Assembly (NCBI RefSeq): GCF_019722725.1
Contig: NZ_CP077941.1
Coordinates: forward strand, 682,001 to 746,000
DNA length: 64,000 bases
Source: Vreelandella profundi
GTDB lineage: Bacteria > Pseudomonadota > Gammaproteobacteria > Pseudomonadales > Halomonadaceae
Reading direction: 5' to 3'
Shown here: positions 1-10,594 of the stretch, in pieces
Numbering within the stretch: position 1 is the stretch's first letter
Layout: each line of letters begins with the position of its first letter
Translations under genes and position numbers: made by a program
Notes under the pieces: generated by a model
Told to the model about the DNA's origin: nothing
The model's input: the letters and a program-made list of their open reading frames with translations, nothing else
The model's database searches: none

Positions 1-665
1 GGAATCAGTAGCATCACTCTAACGAGTTTGACGATAACGGCATTGGTGAGCGCATCTTGACCCACTGCATCGGCGGCGGCGACCACTTGAGCCACCTCAT
101 GAACGGTTGCGCCAATATAAACGCCATACAATCCTTCACTCATCCCTGTCAGTGGATACAGCAAGGGATAGATAACCATGGCTAGCGAACCAAACAGCAC
201 TACCGTTGCGACTGCGATCGACGCGGCGGCGGGCTTAGAGCGGATGGTGGTTTCAGTGGCAAGAACGGCGGCAGCACCACAAATAGCGCTGCCGGCACAG
301 GTCAGTAGCGTCGTTTCGCGATCCATGCCCAGTAGCCGAGTGCCGATTTGATAGCCGACGACCAAGACAGTGCAGACCACAACTATATCCAGCAGCAACG
401 CCCACGGCCCTAGTGCGAAAACTTGTTGTACCGTCAATGAAAAGCCGAAAAGTACGACCCCGCCCCGAAGCAGCCAGCGGGTGGCAAAGTCCAGCCCCGG
501 TTGAGTGCGCGTAAAATGACGTGCAAAGGGCAGGTTGCCTGCTATCAGCCCCAGGAGTAATGCGATCACTAATGGGCTGATGCCGCTGGAGGCTAACCAG
601 GGCAGATACGTCAGAGCAAAACCTGTAAACGTTAATGCACCACAGAGAAGTAGGCCTTGCCACAT
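1..665 (-). CDS. yeiH: YeiH-family putative sulfate exporter (partial, C-terminus outside window)
   Basis: Inner-membrane protein of the UPF0324/YeiH family, thought to export sulfate or a related anion. An open frame starts at the ATG complementary to 663-665 and runs off the left edge after about 221 codons, roughly two thirds of the usual 340-350. It reads MWQGLLLCGALTFTG, then hydrophobic helices, a GLIAGNLPFARHF stretch, RGGVVLFGFSLT and the family signature GSAICGAAAVLA, and ends in view with TNAVIVKLVRVMLL. It is divergent from the LysR gene at 765, the arrangement of yeiH and yeiE in enterobacteria. A GTG-initiated frame at 253-663 is only a shifted shadow of this gene. Confidence 0.85.
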   Translation of the reverse strand, partial: MWQGLLLCGALTFTGFALTYLPWLASSGISPLVIALLLGLIAGNLPFARHFTRTQPGLDFATRWLLRGGVVLFGFSLTVQQVFALGPWALLLDIVVVCTVLVVGYQIGTRLLGMDRETTLLTCAGSAICGAAAVLATETTIRSKPAAASIAVATVVLFGSLAMVIYPLLYPLTGMSEGLYGVYIGATVHEVAQVVAAADAVGQDALTNAVIVKLVRVMLLI

Positions 666-764
666 GAGTTAATGCCTTTGATATGAATTTACGGTTAGTC
701 TATTAAGAAATAAGTTTATGCATTAACATTTAATAATAATATAGCTATTCGGTAGAGCCGATGT

Positions 765-1682
765 ATGACGCCGCATATAACGTTTCGCCAGCTCCAGGTT
801 TTTGTGTGTGTCGCTCAGGATGGCACTGTGATTGCCGCGGCTCGGCGCTTAAGCCTTTCTCAATCAGCTACCAGCCAATCACTGGCTGATTTTGAGCGGC
901 AGTTAGGCGTTGATCTCTTTGAGCGGCTGGGTCGTCGGTTACGGCTCAACGATTTAGGGCGCTCCCTGTTGCCCAAAGCCGAACGCCTGCTGGATGGTAT
1001 GGCTGACTTCGTCGCCGCTGCTGAGGAGCCTGAAGGAGGGTTGCGAGGAACGCTTATGGTGTCGGCAAGCACGACTATCGGCACTTATTTATTGCCTCCT
1101 CTGGCCGGTAATTTTTGTAATCAGCACTCGGAAGTGGATCTGCGCTTAAGGCTGCGTAATACGAGTGATGTCATTACCGATTTGCTGCGTTTTGATGCCG
1201 ATATCGGTTTGATAGAAGGGGTGTGCCACGAACCACGTCTAGTCAGCCAGGCCTGGCATAAAGACAAAATGGTGATCATCTGCTCACCCCAGCACGCCTT
1301 GGCTCAGAAAAAACAGCTGGATGACGCCGACTTGAATGAGGCTGCATGGATTCTCCGTGAGCCCGGCTCCGGGACGCGAGACGTGTTTGAATCCGCAGTA
1401 TTGCATCACGTAGAGCGGCTACAGGTGCGTATGGAGCTCAGTCAGAGCGAAGCCATCAAGCAGTCGGTAAAAGCGGGCTTTGGACTGGGCTGTTTGTCAT
1501 ATCTTAGCGTGGTGGGCGAGCTTCAGCGCGGTGAGTTAGTGGCGCTTGAAAGCCAATTGGCGCTCTCTAGATCTTTTTCGCTGATCTGGCATCCCGAGCG
1601 ATATCGAAGCCCGCTGTGGCAGGCGTTCAAAGTATTTTTGCTAGACGACGGCAATTTCCCCTACGCCAATGTTCGCAGTTAG
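765..1682 (+). CDS. yeiE: LysR-family regulator, YeiE type
   Basis: DNA-binding transcriptional regulator of 305 residues. The N-terminal winged helix-turn-helix covers about residues 5-62 (FRQLQVFVCVAQDG, then ARRLSLSQSATSQSLADFE), followed by the linker helix and a LysR substrate-binding domain at about 90-295. Position and divergence from yeiH, with a 99-bp AT-rich spacer (666-764), suggest it controls yeiH, as YeiE is believed to do elsewhere. The start at 765 is chosen because TFRQLQVF follows directly; the ribosome site is weak. A CysB-like role in sulfur metabolism is an alternative reading of the same family. Confidence 0.8.
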   Translation: MTPHITFRQLQVFVCVAQDGTVIAAARRLSLSQSATSQSLADFERQLGVDLFERLGRRLRLNDLGRSLLPKAERLLDGMADFVAAAEEPEGGLRGTLMVSASTTIGTYLLPPLAGNFCNQHSEVDLRLRLRNTSDVITDLLRFDADIGLIEGVCHEPRLVSQAWHKDKMVIICSPQHALAQKKQLDDADLNEAAWILREPGSGTRDVFESAVLHHVERLQVRMELSQSEAIKQSVKAGFGLGCLSYLSVVGELQRGELVALESQLALSRSFSLIWHPERYRSPLWQAFKVFLLDDGNFPYANVRS

Positions 1683-1692
1683 CCAGCGGCTC

Positions 1693-3033
1693 CTAGGACT
1701 TTAAGCGCCGTTTCACCTCGACATTTAACCTGCCTTCCCCGAGCTTCACGGTGAGCTTCTGACCTGGCCGGGTATCGGCGGCGCGCCGAATCACCTGGCC
1801 CTGTTCATCCTGGGCAATCGCATAGCCTCGCCCCAGAACCGCCAACGGGCTGATTGCGTTTAGCTCCCGCGCAGCGCTGGTTAATCTCGCCTGTCGACTC
1901 TCAAGTTGACGCTGCATCGCCGCGCCCAAACGGCGCTGTAGCTGACTTAAACGTTCTTTTTCTGCACGGTGCAGGCGCGTCATATCCTGGCTAACTAAAC
2001 GCCTGCTCAGCTGTGTTACCTGCGCTTTTTGCTGCTCAAACGTTTGCCGCATGGCGCGATTCAAGCGCTGATGAAGGCCCGTCAAGTGCTGGCGCTGGCG
2101 GTTGAGCTGCTCGCCTGGGTGGCGCAGCTTGGCGCGCAGGGTATCCAGGCGCTGGCTATCGCGTTCCAAGCGCGCCTGCATGGCTCGAAGCAGGCGGCTG
2201 TGCTGATGCTCAAGCTGGCGCTTAAAGGTATTTTGATCCGGCACCAGACGTTCGGCGGCGGCAGAAGGGGTGGGCGCGCGCATGTCCGCGGCAAAATCCG
2301 CCAGGGTGACATCTACCTCGTGGCCCACCGCCGACATTACCGGCAGCTGGGAGTGAAAAATCGCCCGCGCCAGATGCTCGTTATTAAACGCCCACAGGTC
2401 TTCAAGGCTGCCGCCGCCGCGGGTCATGAGTATCACGTCGCGCTCAGGGTCTAATCGCGCCTGGCGATTGAGCAGCGCCAGCGCCGATATCATCGCTGGT
2501 GCTGCCTCTGCCCCCTGTACCGGCACGGGAATCAGCGTGACATCTGCCAATGGCCAGCGGGCTTCAAGCACCGCCAGCACGTCACGAATGGCTGCTCCGG
2601 TGGCAGAGCTTAAAATCAAAATCTTACGCGGAGGGAAGGGCAGCGGCCGGGCATTGGCAAACACGCCTTCGCCTTCCAGCTGCGCTTTTAAGCGCTCAAA
2701 CGCCGCCAGCAGCTCACCCAGCCCCGCCGCCTGAACAGCATCAGCAATCAGCTGGTAGTCGCCACGTGGTTCAAACAGCGACACCCGCCCGCGTAGTTTA
2801 ATCTGATCGCCATCGCGCATCGGCGCCGACACAAACCGCGCCCGCTGGCGAAACAGCGCGCAGCGAATCTGCGCCCGATCATCCTTCAGCGTGAAATAGA
2901 CATGCCCCGACGCCGGGCGAGAGACGTTAGAAAGCTCGCCTTCTACCCATACTTCGCCCACATCGCGCTCAAGCGTTTGCTTGGCTCGCTGGTTGAGTTG
3001 GCTGACGGAAAGCGCCTGGGGAATCTCTGGCAT
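1693..3033 (-). CDS. xseA: Exodeoxyribonuclease VII large subunit
   Basis: Large subunit of exonuclease VII, which with XseB degrades single-stranded DNA from both ends in the cytoplasm. The 446 residues are close to the E. coli length. Residues 10-105 form the OB-fold DNA-binding domain (VWVEGELSNVSRPASGHVYF), the catalytic core carries GGGSLEDLW at 206-214 and a GHEVDVTLADFAAD block from 237, and residues 260-385 are a charged, Gln/Arg-rich coiled coil. The tail has the family LGRGYAIAQ motif. It is divergent from guaB, the same pairing as in E. coli. No xseB is visible in the window. Confidence 0.97.
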   Translation of the reverse strand: MPEIPQALSVSQLNQRAKQTLERDVGEVWVEGELSNVSRPASGHVYFTLKDDRAQIRCALFRQRARFVSAPMRDGDQIKLRGRVSLFEPRGDYQLIADAVQAAGLGELLAAFERLKAQLEGEGVFANARPLPFPPRKILILSSATGAAIRDVLAVLEARWPLADVTLIPVPVQGAEAAPAMISALALLNRQARLDPERDVILMTRGGGSLEDLWAFNNEHLARAIFHSQLPVMSAVGHEVDVTLADFAADMRAPTPSAAAERLVPDQNTFKRQLEHQHSRLLRAMQARLERDSQRLDTLRAKLRHPGEQLNRQRQHLTGLHQRLNRAMRQTFEQQKAQVTQLSRRLVSQDMTRLHRAEKERLSQLQRRLGAAMQRQLESRQARLTSAARELNAISPLAVLGRGYAIAQDEQGQVIRRAADTRPGQKLTVKLGEGRLNVEVKRRLKS

Positions 3034-3093
3034 GATTTAATCTCAAAAAAGCCGAATCGCAAATAAATAATAGTGGGTTAAGCCTATCATTAA

Positions 3094-4701
<1,608 letters not shown>

Positions 4702-4723
4702 CCAGCACGTTTAGATAGATGGC

Positions 4724-4755
4724 GCGGCGGGCTTTGCCCCGCCGCTTGCTTTTTG
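4724..4755 (+). terminator. Hairpin and T-run between guaB and guaA
   Basis: GCGGCGGG (4724-4731) pairs with CCCGCCGC (4738-4745) around a six-base loop, followed by a T-rich tail at 4746-4755. It looks like an intrinsic terminator or partial attenuator separating guaB from guaA. The guaA start is only 43 bases further on and no promoter stands out between them, so read-through is likely. Confidence 0.7.
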
Positions 4756-4797
4756 GCCTTACCAGCGGCACCTACACCGCTTAACCGAGACCCCGCC

Positions 4798-6375
4798 ATG
4801 AGTGACATTCACGCCCATAAGATTCTGATTCTCGACTTCGGCTCACAGTACACCCAGCTGATCGCCCGCCGTGTACGTGAGATCGGTGTGTTCTCCGAAG
4901 TCCGCGCCTTCGATATCACCGAAGAAGAGATCCGCGAGTACAACCCTAACGGCATCATCCTTGCCGGTGGGCCGGAATCCGTAACGGAGCTGGACTCCCC
5001 GCGCGCGCCGCAGTGCGTGTTCGAAATGGGCCTGCCGGTGTTTGGTATCTGCTACGGCATGCAGACCATGGCCGAGCAGCTGGGCGGTAAAGTGGAAGGC
5101 TCCAACCAAAGCGAGTTCGGTTACGCGCAGATCCAAATCGACGTTGATAATGCGCTGTTCAACGGCATTAAAGACCACGTAGACACCGCTTCCGGCAAGA
5201 CTCTGTTAGACGTGTGGATGAGCCACGGCGACAAGGTAGCCAAAGCGCCGGATACCTTCACCGTAACGGCTTCCACCCCCAGCTGCCCGATTGCCGCCAT
5301 GGCGTGGGAAGAGAAGCAGTTCTATGGCGTACAGTTCCACCCGGAAGTGACCCACACGCTGCAAGGCCAGCGCATTCTTGAGCACTTCGTGCTGAATATC
5401 TGCAAAGCCGAGAAGCTCTGGACGCCTGCGCAAATCATCGAAGACCAGGTACAGCGCGTACGTGACCAAGTGGGCGACCGCCATGTACTGCTCGGCCTTT
5501 CCGGCGGTGTCGATTCCTCTGTTGTGGCGGCGTTGCTGCACAAAGCGATTGGCACCCAGCTGACCTGCGTGTTCGTCGACAACGGCCTGCTGCGGAAGCA
5601 GGAGGGCGACCAGGTTATGGAAACCTTCGCCAAGCATATGGGCGTGAAGGTGATCCGCGTAGACGCCGAAGACCTGTTCCTCGGCAAGCTGAAAGGCGAA
5701 AGCGACCCGGAAGCCAAGCGTAAAATCATCGGTAACACCTTTATCGACGTGTTCGATGAAGAAGCCAATAAAATTGACGGCGTCGAGTTCCTGGCCCAAG
5801 GCACCATTTACCCGGACGTGATCGAATCCGCCGCTTCTAAAACCGGCAAATCCCACGTAATCAAATCGCACCACAACGTGGGTGGCCTGCCGGAAACCAT
5901 GAAGCTCAAGCTGGTCGAGCCGCTGCGCGAACTGTTTAAAGACGAAGTGCGCAAACTCGGCCTGGAACTCGGCTTGCCCTACGATATGGTGTACCGCCAC
6001 CCGTTCCCTGGCCCCGGCCTGGGCGTGCGTATTCTGGGCGAAGTGAAGAAGGACTACGCCGACATCCTCCGCGATGCCGACGCCATCTTCATCGAAGAGC
6101 TACGCGCCTCTGGCTGGTACGAAAAAACCAGCCAAGCGTTCGCCGTGTTCCTGCCGGTCAAGTCAGTTGGAGTAGTAGGCGACGGCCGCCGCTACGAATG
6201 GGTCATCGCACTACGCGCGGTAGAAACCATCGACTTCATGACCGCCCGCTGGGCGCACCTTCCCTATGAGCTGCTGGAGAAGGTATCTAACCGCATCATC
6301 AATGAGCTGGGTGGGGTTTCTCGGGTGACTTATGATGTTAGTAGTAAGCCGCCGGCTACTATTGAGTGGGAGTAG
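4798..6375 (+). CDS. guaA: GMP synthase (glutamine-hydrolysing)
   Basis: Converts XMP to GMP using ATP and glutamine. The 525-residue protein has an N-terminal class I amidotransferase domain with Cys85 in GICYGMQ and the FHPEVTH motif supplying the catalytic His and Glu. The ATP pyrophosphatase domain has its PP-loop LSGGVDSSV (SGGVDS 235-240), and the C-terminal dimerisation domain ends KPPATIEWE, as in the family. The start is at [15 protein letters not shown]; the longer frame from 4753 begins inside the terminator. A second strong terminator follows at 6420. Confidence 0.98.
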   Translation: MSDIHAHKILILDFGSQYTQLIARRVREIGVFSEVRAFDITEEEIREYNPNGIILAGGPESVTELDSPRAPQCVFEMGLPVFGICYGMQTMAEQLGGKVEGSNQSEFGYAQIQIDVDNALFNGIKDHVDTASGKTLLDVWMSHGDKVAKAPDTFTVTASTPSCPIAAMAWEEKQFYGVQFHPEVTHTLQGQRILEHFVLNICKAEKLWTPAQIIEDQVQRVRDQVGDRHVLLGLSGGVDSSVVAALLHKAIGTQLTCVFVDNGLLRKQEGDQVMETFAKHMGVKVIRVDAEDLFLGKLKGESDPEAKRKIIGNTFIDVFDEEANKIDGVEFLAQGTIYPDVIESAASKTGKSHVIKSHHNVGGLPETMKLKLVEPLRELFKDEVRKLGLELGLPYDMVYRHPFPGPGLGVRILGEVKKDYADILRDADAIFIEELRASGWYEKTSQAFAVFLPVKSVGVVGDGRRYEWVIALRAVETIDFMTARWAHLPYELLEKVSNRIINELGGVSRVTYDVSSKPPATIEWE

Positions 6376-6419
6376 GGCTCGCTACCAATAGCGTATAAAG
6401 CCTTAAGCTAATCAATGCA

Positions 6420-6451
6420 ATGCCAGTCAGTTTTACCGACTGGCATTTTTT
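6420..6451 (+). terminator. Intrinsic terminator of guaA
   Basis: ATGCCAGTC (6420-6428) pairs with GACTGGCAT (6438-6446), with a nine-base loop and a run of T residues through 6450. It closes the guaBA transcription unit just before the AT-rich insertion. Confidence 0.85.
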
Positions 6452-6869
6452 ATGATTGCTTCTGCTCACTGCCATGCAGGCGTTGTCTTTTGGTAGACGG
6501 TAACTGCACAACAATGGACACGGCTCAAAAATGAAAGCCATTGCCTACAAAATGGAGATGTTCAAAACAGGTTAGCCGGGAGTGTTTACAAGGATATGAC
6601 GAGATCGGTCGATCAAATCGAAAAAATGAAACGCTGGCCGTTTGGCCGACGCAAGCAGTTAGAAAGCACACGGGCTAGTGATGGTGCACCAGCTCTAATT
6701 TATATACATCAAACATACTCTGGTGAAGCTGTAACTTGTTTCTGAAAAAGCGCGTCAGTATTTTGTTGGTTCAGTGAAATGAGGATTAGCTGACGTATGG
6801 AAAAACTTCAACTAGCAAAAGACAATACAGACCCCAATGTCTTTCCCAGTCAAGTTTTACAAAATCAAC
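6452..6869. other. Gene-poor left flank of the defence island
   Basis: No convincing gene. A 49-codon frame at 6596-6745 (MTRSVDQIEKMKRWPFGRRK at its start) has only a poorly spaced purine stretch before its ATG. A 36-codon frame at 6797-6907 ends 19 bases before the ATPase gene but would overlap its likely promoter. Composition changes from the GC-rich guaA to AT-rich here, marking the edge of inserted DNA. I see no tRNA or obvious attachment repeat. Confidence 0.4.
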
Positions 6870-6899
6870 TTTACCCTTATCAACCAAATGCTATACAAT
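6870..6899 (+). promoter_or_regulatory. Possible promoter of the ptuAB-like pair
   Basis: TTTACC (6870-6875) and TACAAT (6894-6899) are separated by 18 bp and resemble -35 and -10 elements. They precede the ribosome site GAGGT at 6916-6920 and the ATG at 6927, giving a short leader. Confidence 0.4.
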
Positions 6900-6926
6900 C
6901 TAGCTAATACCGATTGAGGTAAAGTT

Positions 6927-8174
6927 ATGTCAGGCTATCTAACTAAAATTAAAACGAAGATCCCTTACTCTGATAAAGAAGTAGATATCGACGTCAACGG
7001 TAAAACGCTGATTTTAACTGGCGGAAACGGTTGTGGTAAAACTCAACTGCTAAGCTATGTTTATAATAAATTAATTGCTCGTGTGATAGAACGAAAAAAT
7101 ACTTCGATACAGCAACTTAAACAGAATATTGAACACTTAGAAAGACTTGTTGAGCGTGAGGGTCCTACAAATAGCTCGTACGATTCTTGGGTTTATGGTG
7201 TGGAAGAGAGTAAGAAGCAAAAAGAAGAACTAGAGAACCCTCCAATTAACCTATCTGATCTTGAAGACTTCGTGATAAAGTACAAAAATTTTCACGCCGT
7301 TCTTCTTCAATTTGAGGCAGGTAGGGAATCAGACATTCTTAAACCGTCTTCTGTTGCACCAATCGACAGTCTCAAAGAGAAAGACCGAGATACAGTTTCA
7401 CTTCCACATAAACAGAGAACCACCTCTTCTATCTTTGAAGAGTTCCTAATAACAAGCATTGCGAACCAAGCATTTTCCGAATCCAAAAAAATCAACAATA
7501 ACCCTGAAGAAGCTGAACGCATTGATAAATGGTTCAACAAGTTAGAGGCTGACTTACAGAACCTTTTTGAAGATAATGAACTTAGATTGGTTTTTAAGTC
7601 TGACTCATTCTCTTTCGAAATCCATCAACCAAACAAAGAACCTTATACATTCCAAACACTGTCATCTGGCTTTTCTTCTATCATGGCAGTCTACGCTGAC
7701 TTAATTGCTAAGGTTTCTCTGCGTTCAATAGATCCAGAAGAGTTAACCGGTGTAGTCTTGATTGATGAGATAGACGCTCATCTTCATGTCTCACTACAAA
7801 AGAAAATACTATCGTTTTTAACAGGAGCATTTCCTAAAGTTCAGTTTATTATTACTACTCATTCGCCATTTGTTGTCTCATCTGTTAATGATGCTGTCAT
7901 TTATGACTTATCTAAGCTAGAGCAAGTTGAAGACCTATCTATGTACTCATACGAAGCAGTACTTGAAGGTTTATTTGGCGTACTTCCAATTTCTAACTTA
8001 CTTCAACAAAACGTTGAAGCACTAGCTAAGCTGCTAGAAAAAAATCCTATTAATCTTAATGAAGTTCAATCAATTTTAGATAAGCTCCCCCAAGATAAAA
8101 ATTCATTGGATTCTGAGTCACTCTACTTTGTTAATTCAGCAAAGCTAGCGATCAAAAAAGCAAAGAGGCCGTAG
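6927..8174 (+). CDS. ptuA: Septu-type AAA/ABC ATPase (PtuA-like)
   Basis: Soluble ABC/SMC-like ATPase of 415 residues, the probable sensor or regulator of an anti-phage nuclease. The Walker A motif GGNGCGKT is at 32-39, an ABC signature-like LSSGFSS at 245-251, Walker B VVLIDEID at 276-283 with D280 and E281, and the H-loop TTHSP has His312. The insert between Walker A and the signature (about 50-240) is charged and partly coiled coil. The start has GAGGT six bases upstream. The HNH gene begins one base after its stop, so the two are co-transcribed. Codon use is AT-rich, unlike neighbouring genes, which suggests horizontal acquisition. The assignment rests on motif order and the partner gene; other OLD-like ATPase-nuclease pairs are the alternative. 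Confidence 0.85.
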   Translation: MSGYLTKIKTKIPYSDKEVDIDVNGKTLILTGGNGCGKTQLLSYVYNKLIARVIERKNTSIQQLKQNIEHLERLVEREGPTNSSYDSWVYGVEESKKQKEELENPPINLSDLEDFVIKYKNFHAVLLQFEAGRESDILKPSSVAPIDSLKEKDRDTVSLPHKQRTTSSIFEEFLITSIANQAFSESKKINNNPEEAERIDKWFNKLEADLQNLFEDNELRLVFKSDSFSFEIHQPNKEPYTFQTLSSGFSSIMAVYADLIAKVSLRSIDPEELTGVVLIDEIDAHLHVSLQKKILSFLTGAFPKVQFIITTHSPFVVSSVNDAVIYDLSKLEQVEDLSMYSYEAVLEGLFGVLPISNLLQQNVEALAKLLEKNPINLNEVQSILDKLPQDKNSLDSESLYFVNSAKLAIKKAKRP

Positions 8175-8175
8175 T

Positions 8176-8868
8176 ATGTTCAATGTAGTAAGGCATGAAC
8201 CAGCTCCTGCTTCGCTAGCTGGAAAACGAAAGTACGACTCAGAGGATGTGTGGCAAGCACTAAACAAGGTATTTCAAAAAAAATGCTATATCTGTGAAAC
8301 TAGCGAACCTTTAGATATTAACGTTGAACACTTCGTGCCACATGAGGGTGACGAAGATTTAAAGTACGATTGGAATAACTTGTATTTCTCGTGTGGACGT
8401 TGTAACAACATAAAGCTTGCTAAATATGATGATCTTCTCGACTGCTGTAACCCAGATACTGATGTTGTCCGCGCTGTTAAACATTTACCACCATCAACTC
8501 CATACGCAAAACGGCTTAAAGTTGAAGCTCAACATGATGACGCTAAAACTAAGCTAACAGCAGAACTCTTGGACAAAGTTTTTAATAGTGAACACACACC
8601 TAACAAAGCGGTTTCAGCTGCTTTTCTTAGGAAGAAGGTGTTTGAACAATACAATCTTCTGTTAAAGCAATTAAACAATTACTATGACCCTGTTGCTTTG
8701 CCGGAGGAAAAAGAAAGTGCTGTTGAACGCATCAAGCTTCTTCTAAAAGCTACTTCTCCATACAGTGCATTTGTAAGTTGGTGCATCATGGAAGACGAAG
8801 AGTTAGGACCCATGTTGCACGACTTCGTTGGCATGCCTGAGCAGTGTTTTCATTCATATTACTATTAG
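8176..8868 (+). CDS. ptuB: HNH endonuclease, Septu PtuB-like (retron-type HNH family)
   Basis: Predicted DNA nuclease of 230 residues, partner of the ATPase just upstream. The N-terminus starts VVRHEPAPASLAGKRKY, typical of the HNH proteins found with Septu and some retrons. A zinc-binding HNH core is visible: C37-x2-C40, then VEHFVPHEGD with His52, DWNNLYFSC at 65-73, and C73-x2-C76 followed by Asn77. The C-terminal half is helical with no recognised motif. GAGG lies seven bases before the ATG inside the end of the ATPase gene. In known Septu systems the ATPase and HNH proteins form a complex that acts on infection; here that role is inferred. Confidence 0.85.
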   Translation: MFNVVRHEPAPASLAGKRKYDSEDVWQALNKVFQKKCYICETSEPLDINVEHFVPHEGDEDLKYDWNNLYFSCGRCNNIKLAKYDDLLDCCNPDTDVVRAVKHLPPSTPYAKRLKVEAQHDDAKTKLTAELLDKVFNSEHTPNKAVSAAFLRKKVFEQYNLLLKQLNNYYDPVALPEEKESAVERIKLLLKATSPYSAFVSWCIMEDEELGPMLHDFVGMPEQCFHSYYY

Positions 8869-8874
8869 GAAAGG

Positions 8875-8928
8875 CAAGGTGGGTAACTAATTTGCTATTG
8901 CTTTGATCACCTTGTTCTAATTTTTTTG
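8875..8928 (+). terminator. Weak hairpin with T-run after ptuB
   Basis: CAAGGTG (8875-8881) can pair with CACCTTG (8908-8914) across a long loop, followed by TTCTAA and seven T residues. The large loop makes this a weak candidate for the end of the ptuAB transcript. Confidence 0.35.
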
Positions 8929-9180
8929 GAGCAAAAATCAATCTGTCGTTAAGTAACTGGCTCGGGCATAAAAATGTTCGCATTAGTCTCTAAATGTAAA
9001 AGTATTGATGTATTATATTAATTTGGTATTAAAAGTTTCTCGCGCTTTTAACTCAGAAAAGTTATTCATTCCTGTTTAGTGTAACCATAATAAGCATTCA
9101 GAACTTTGTACCATGCGTTTACACTGGAAGGTATTGTAATGCTCCCTTAGTTTCTACACATCTTACGCGGCTGATACCGG
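8929..9180. other. AT-rich non-coding spacer at the right end of the defence island
   Basis: No frame with a plausible start, ribosome site or family resemblance on either strand. It separates the Septu pair from the IS3 transposase relic and shares the low GC of the island. Confidence 0.5.
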
Positions 9181-9535
9181 GTGTGCTCGGGATGCCACAT
9201 AGCCCAGAGACTGATGGGGCCTCCACTCATTGTAGTACCGGACCTACCTGTTTGGTCCCGGGAAGAAGCGTTTCACGAGTCCATTCTTTTCCGGTATATA
9301 TCGCGTCGTGCACTCCTGTGTGAAGCCATAGGCCTTCACCGTCCCCGTGTAATGACAGCTGCTAAAGACCAAGCCGTTGTCGGAGCTAAGTGCCAGCGGT
9401 GGCAGAACGCGTCCCACATACCCAGCCGATAGATCAGCGCCTCCTCCAGGCAGTCTCTGCTGTCTTGCAGCTGCCACTGTCCGATAACCGATCGCCAGCC
9501 AATAGCCGGGATGAAAATGATGGTCCGGCTCGAGA
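9181..9535 (-). pseudogene. Decayed IS3-family transposase (OrfB, rve domain)
   Basis: The minus strand encodes pieces of the DDE integrase core in order but in broken frames. RDCLEEALIYRLG is in one frame near 9430-9470. SSDNGLVFSS and KAYGFTQE follow in another frame, then IPEKNGLVKRFF. A TAG stop comes next, and the same frame continues with RYYNEWRPHQSLGY, the usual C-terminal motif. The roughly 30 residues normally between the last two motifs are missing. There is therefore a frameshift, an internal deletion and a nonsense codon. The 5' half and terminal inverted repeats were not found. Its place at the island edge suggests it helped assemble the region. Confidence 0.8.
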
Positions 9536-9577
9536 CGCGCTGTGGGGAGCCAAAGATAGGGGAGTGATGACGCCGCG

Positions 9578-10477
9578 CTAGTTAAGCGTCAGATTGCCAT
9601 CGTATTCAATGCGCCTAGGCTCATTTGTCACGGGATCAGTGAACTCGAAGCCCTTGGAGAGCAACTGCAAAGGGCGCGTATAGTCATCCGGCGAGAGCGG
9701 CTGCAGCACCGGGTAGTAGCGGTCATTCAAAATCGGCCAGCCGAGTGACTGCATGTGCAGGCGCAGCTGGTGGCAGCGCCCGCTGACGGGGTGTAATTCG
9801 AACAGCGCCTGCGTGTCGGTTTGCTGCAAGCAGCGGATCACCGAATGGCTGTTGGCGTCGCCTTCGGTGACCCGCATGCGAAAGCGCTGCTCGCTTTGCT
9901 CGATGCGATTCTTTACGTCCCACTCTCGACCCACCAATGACGTATTGCCGTCTACCTCGGCGATGGCCTGATAGGTCTTGTGAATCTGTCGTAACTTGAA
10001 CAGCTGGTGATACAGCGCGCGGGTGTCGGGATTGAGGGAGCAAAGCACCAGTCCTTCCGTCACTCGATCCAGGCGATGCACTGCCTGTAGCGCCTCGATC
10101 CCCGTGCTTTTGCGCAGGCGCTGTTGTAGGCACTCATTTACGTAGCGCCCACCGGGCGTGACGGGCAGAAAGTGCGGTTTGTAGGCCACCAGAATGTGCG
10201 CATCTCGATAGACAGTATGCTCTGCGAAGGGAATGCTCGGCTCGCTTGCTACTTCGCGATAATAGAACACGCGAAGCTGTGGCTTGAAGGGCGTCGCCGG
10301 CGTAATCCAGGTGCCGTCATCGCGATGCACCTTGCCGGTGGCCATGCGTTCACGCCATGTCGCATCATTGATGGCCGGAAACGTGAGCAGCAGATACTCA
10401 AGCACCGTCGACACACCGGGATTGACCTGAGGCAGGCTCAGCTTCGAAGGGCGTTTGGAAATGGACATGATATGCAT
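9578..10477 (-). CDS. RluA-family pseudouridine synthase
   Basis: Isomerises uridine to pseudouridine in RNA. The 299-residue protein has the RluA/RsuA catalytic block VHRLDRVTEGLVL, where the Asp of HRLDR is the nucleophile, then the conserved VSGRCHQLRLHMQSLGWPI segment and the PLQLLSKGFEF tail. The N-terminal 90 residues replace the usual S4 domain with a less conserved module. The RNA target cannot be told from sequence. Three closely spaced starts exist (GTG 10480, ATG 10477, ATG 10468) with no clear ribosome site. It sits between the IS relic and a truncated hipA. Confidence 0.9.
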   Translation of the reverse strand: MHIMSISKRPSKLSLPQVNPGVSTVLEYLLLTFPAINDATWRERMATGKVHRDDGTWITPATPFKPQLRVFYYREVASEPSIPFAEHTVYRDAHILVAYKPHFLPVTPGGRYVNECLQQRLRKSTGIEALQAVHRLDRVTEGLVLCSLNPDTRALYHQLFKLRQIHKTYQAIAEVDGNTSLVGREWDVKNRIEQSEQRFRMRVTEGDANSHSVIRCLQQTDTQALFELHPVSGRCHQLRLHMQSLGWPILNDRYYPVLQPLSPDDYTRPLQLLSKGFEFTDPVTNEPRRIEYDGNLTLN

Positions 10478-10594
10478 CACAGGTTGGGATGGGTGAAAAA
10501 GTGGTAAGAAAACCTCACCCTCTAGGCGGTCGCGCTAGTGTAACCGAGAGAGGTATTCGTGTCGGGCGAGATATGTCTCCTCTGTCAGTCTGGT

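Noticed and set aside
253..663. 136-codon minus-strand frame starting with GTG
   Set aside because: It is a shifted frame of the YeiH gene, whose true frame is open to the window edge and has clear family motifs.
6596..6745. 49-codon frame before the Septu genes
   Set aside because: The purine stretch AAGG is only two bases from the ATG, the protein is not recognised, and it lies in a composition transition zone; kept only as a note.
6452..9180. Reading the ATPase-HNH pair as a retron
   Set aside because: Retron systems need a reverse transcriptase and a structured RNA; neither is seen here, so Septu fits better.
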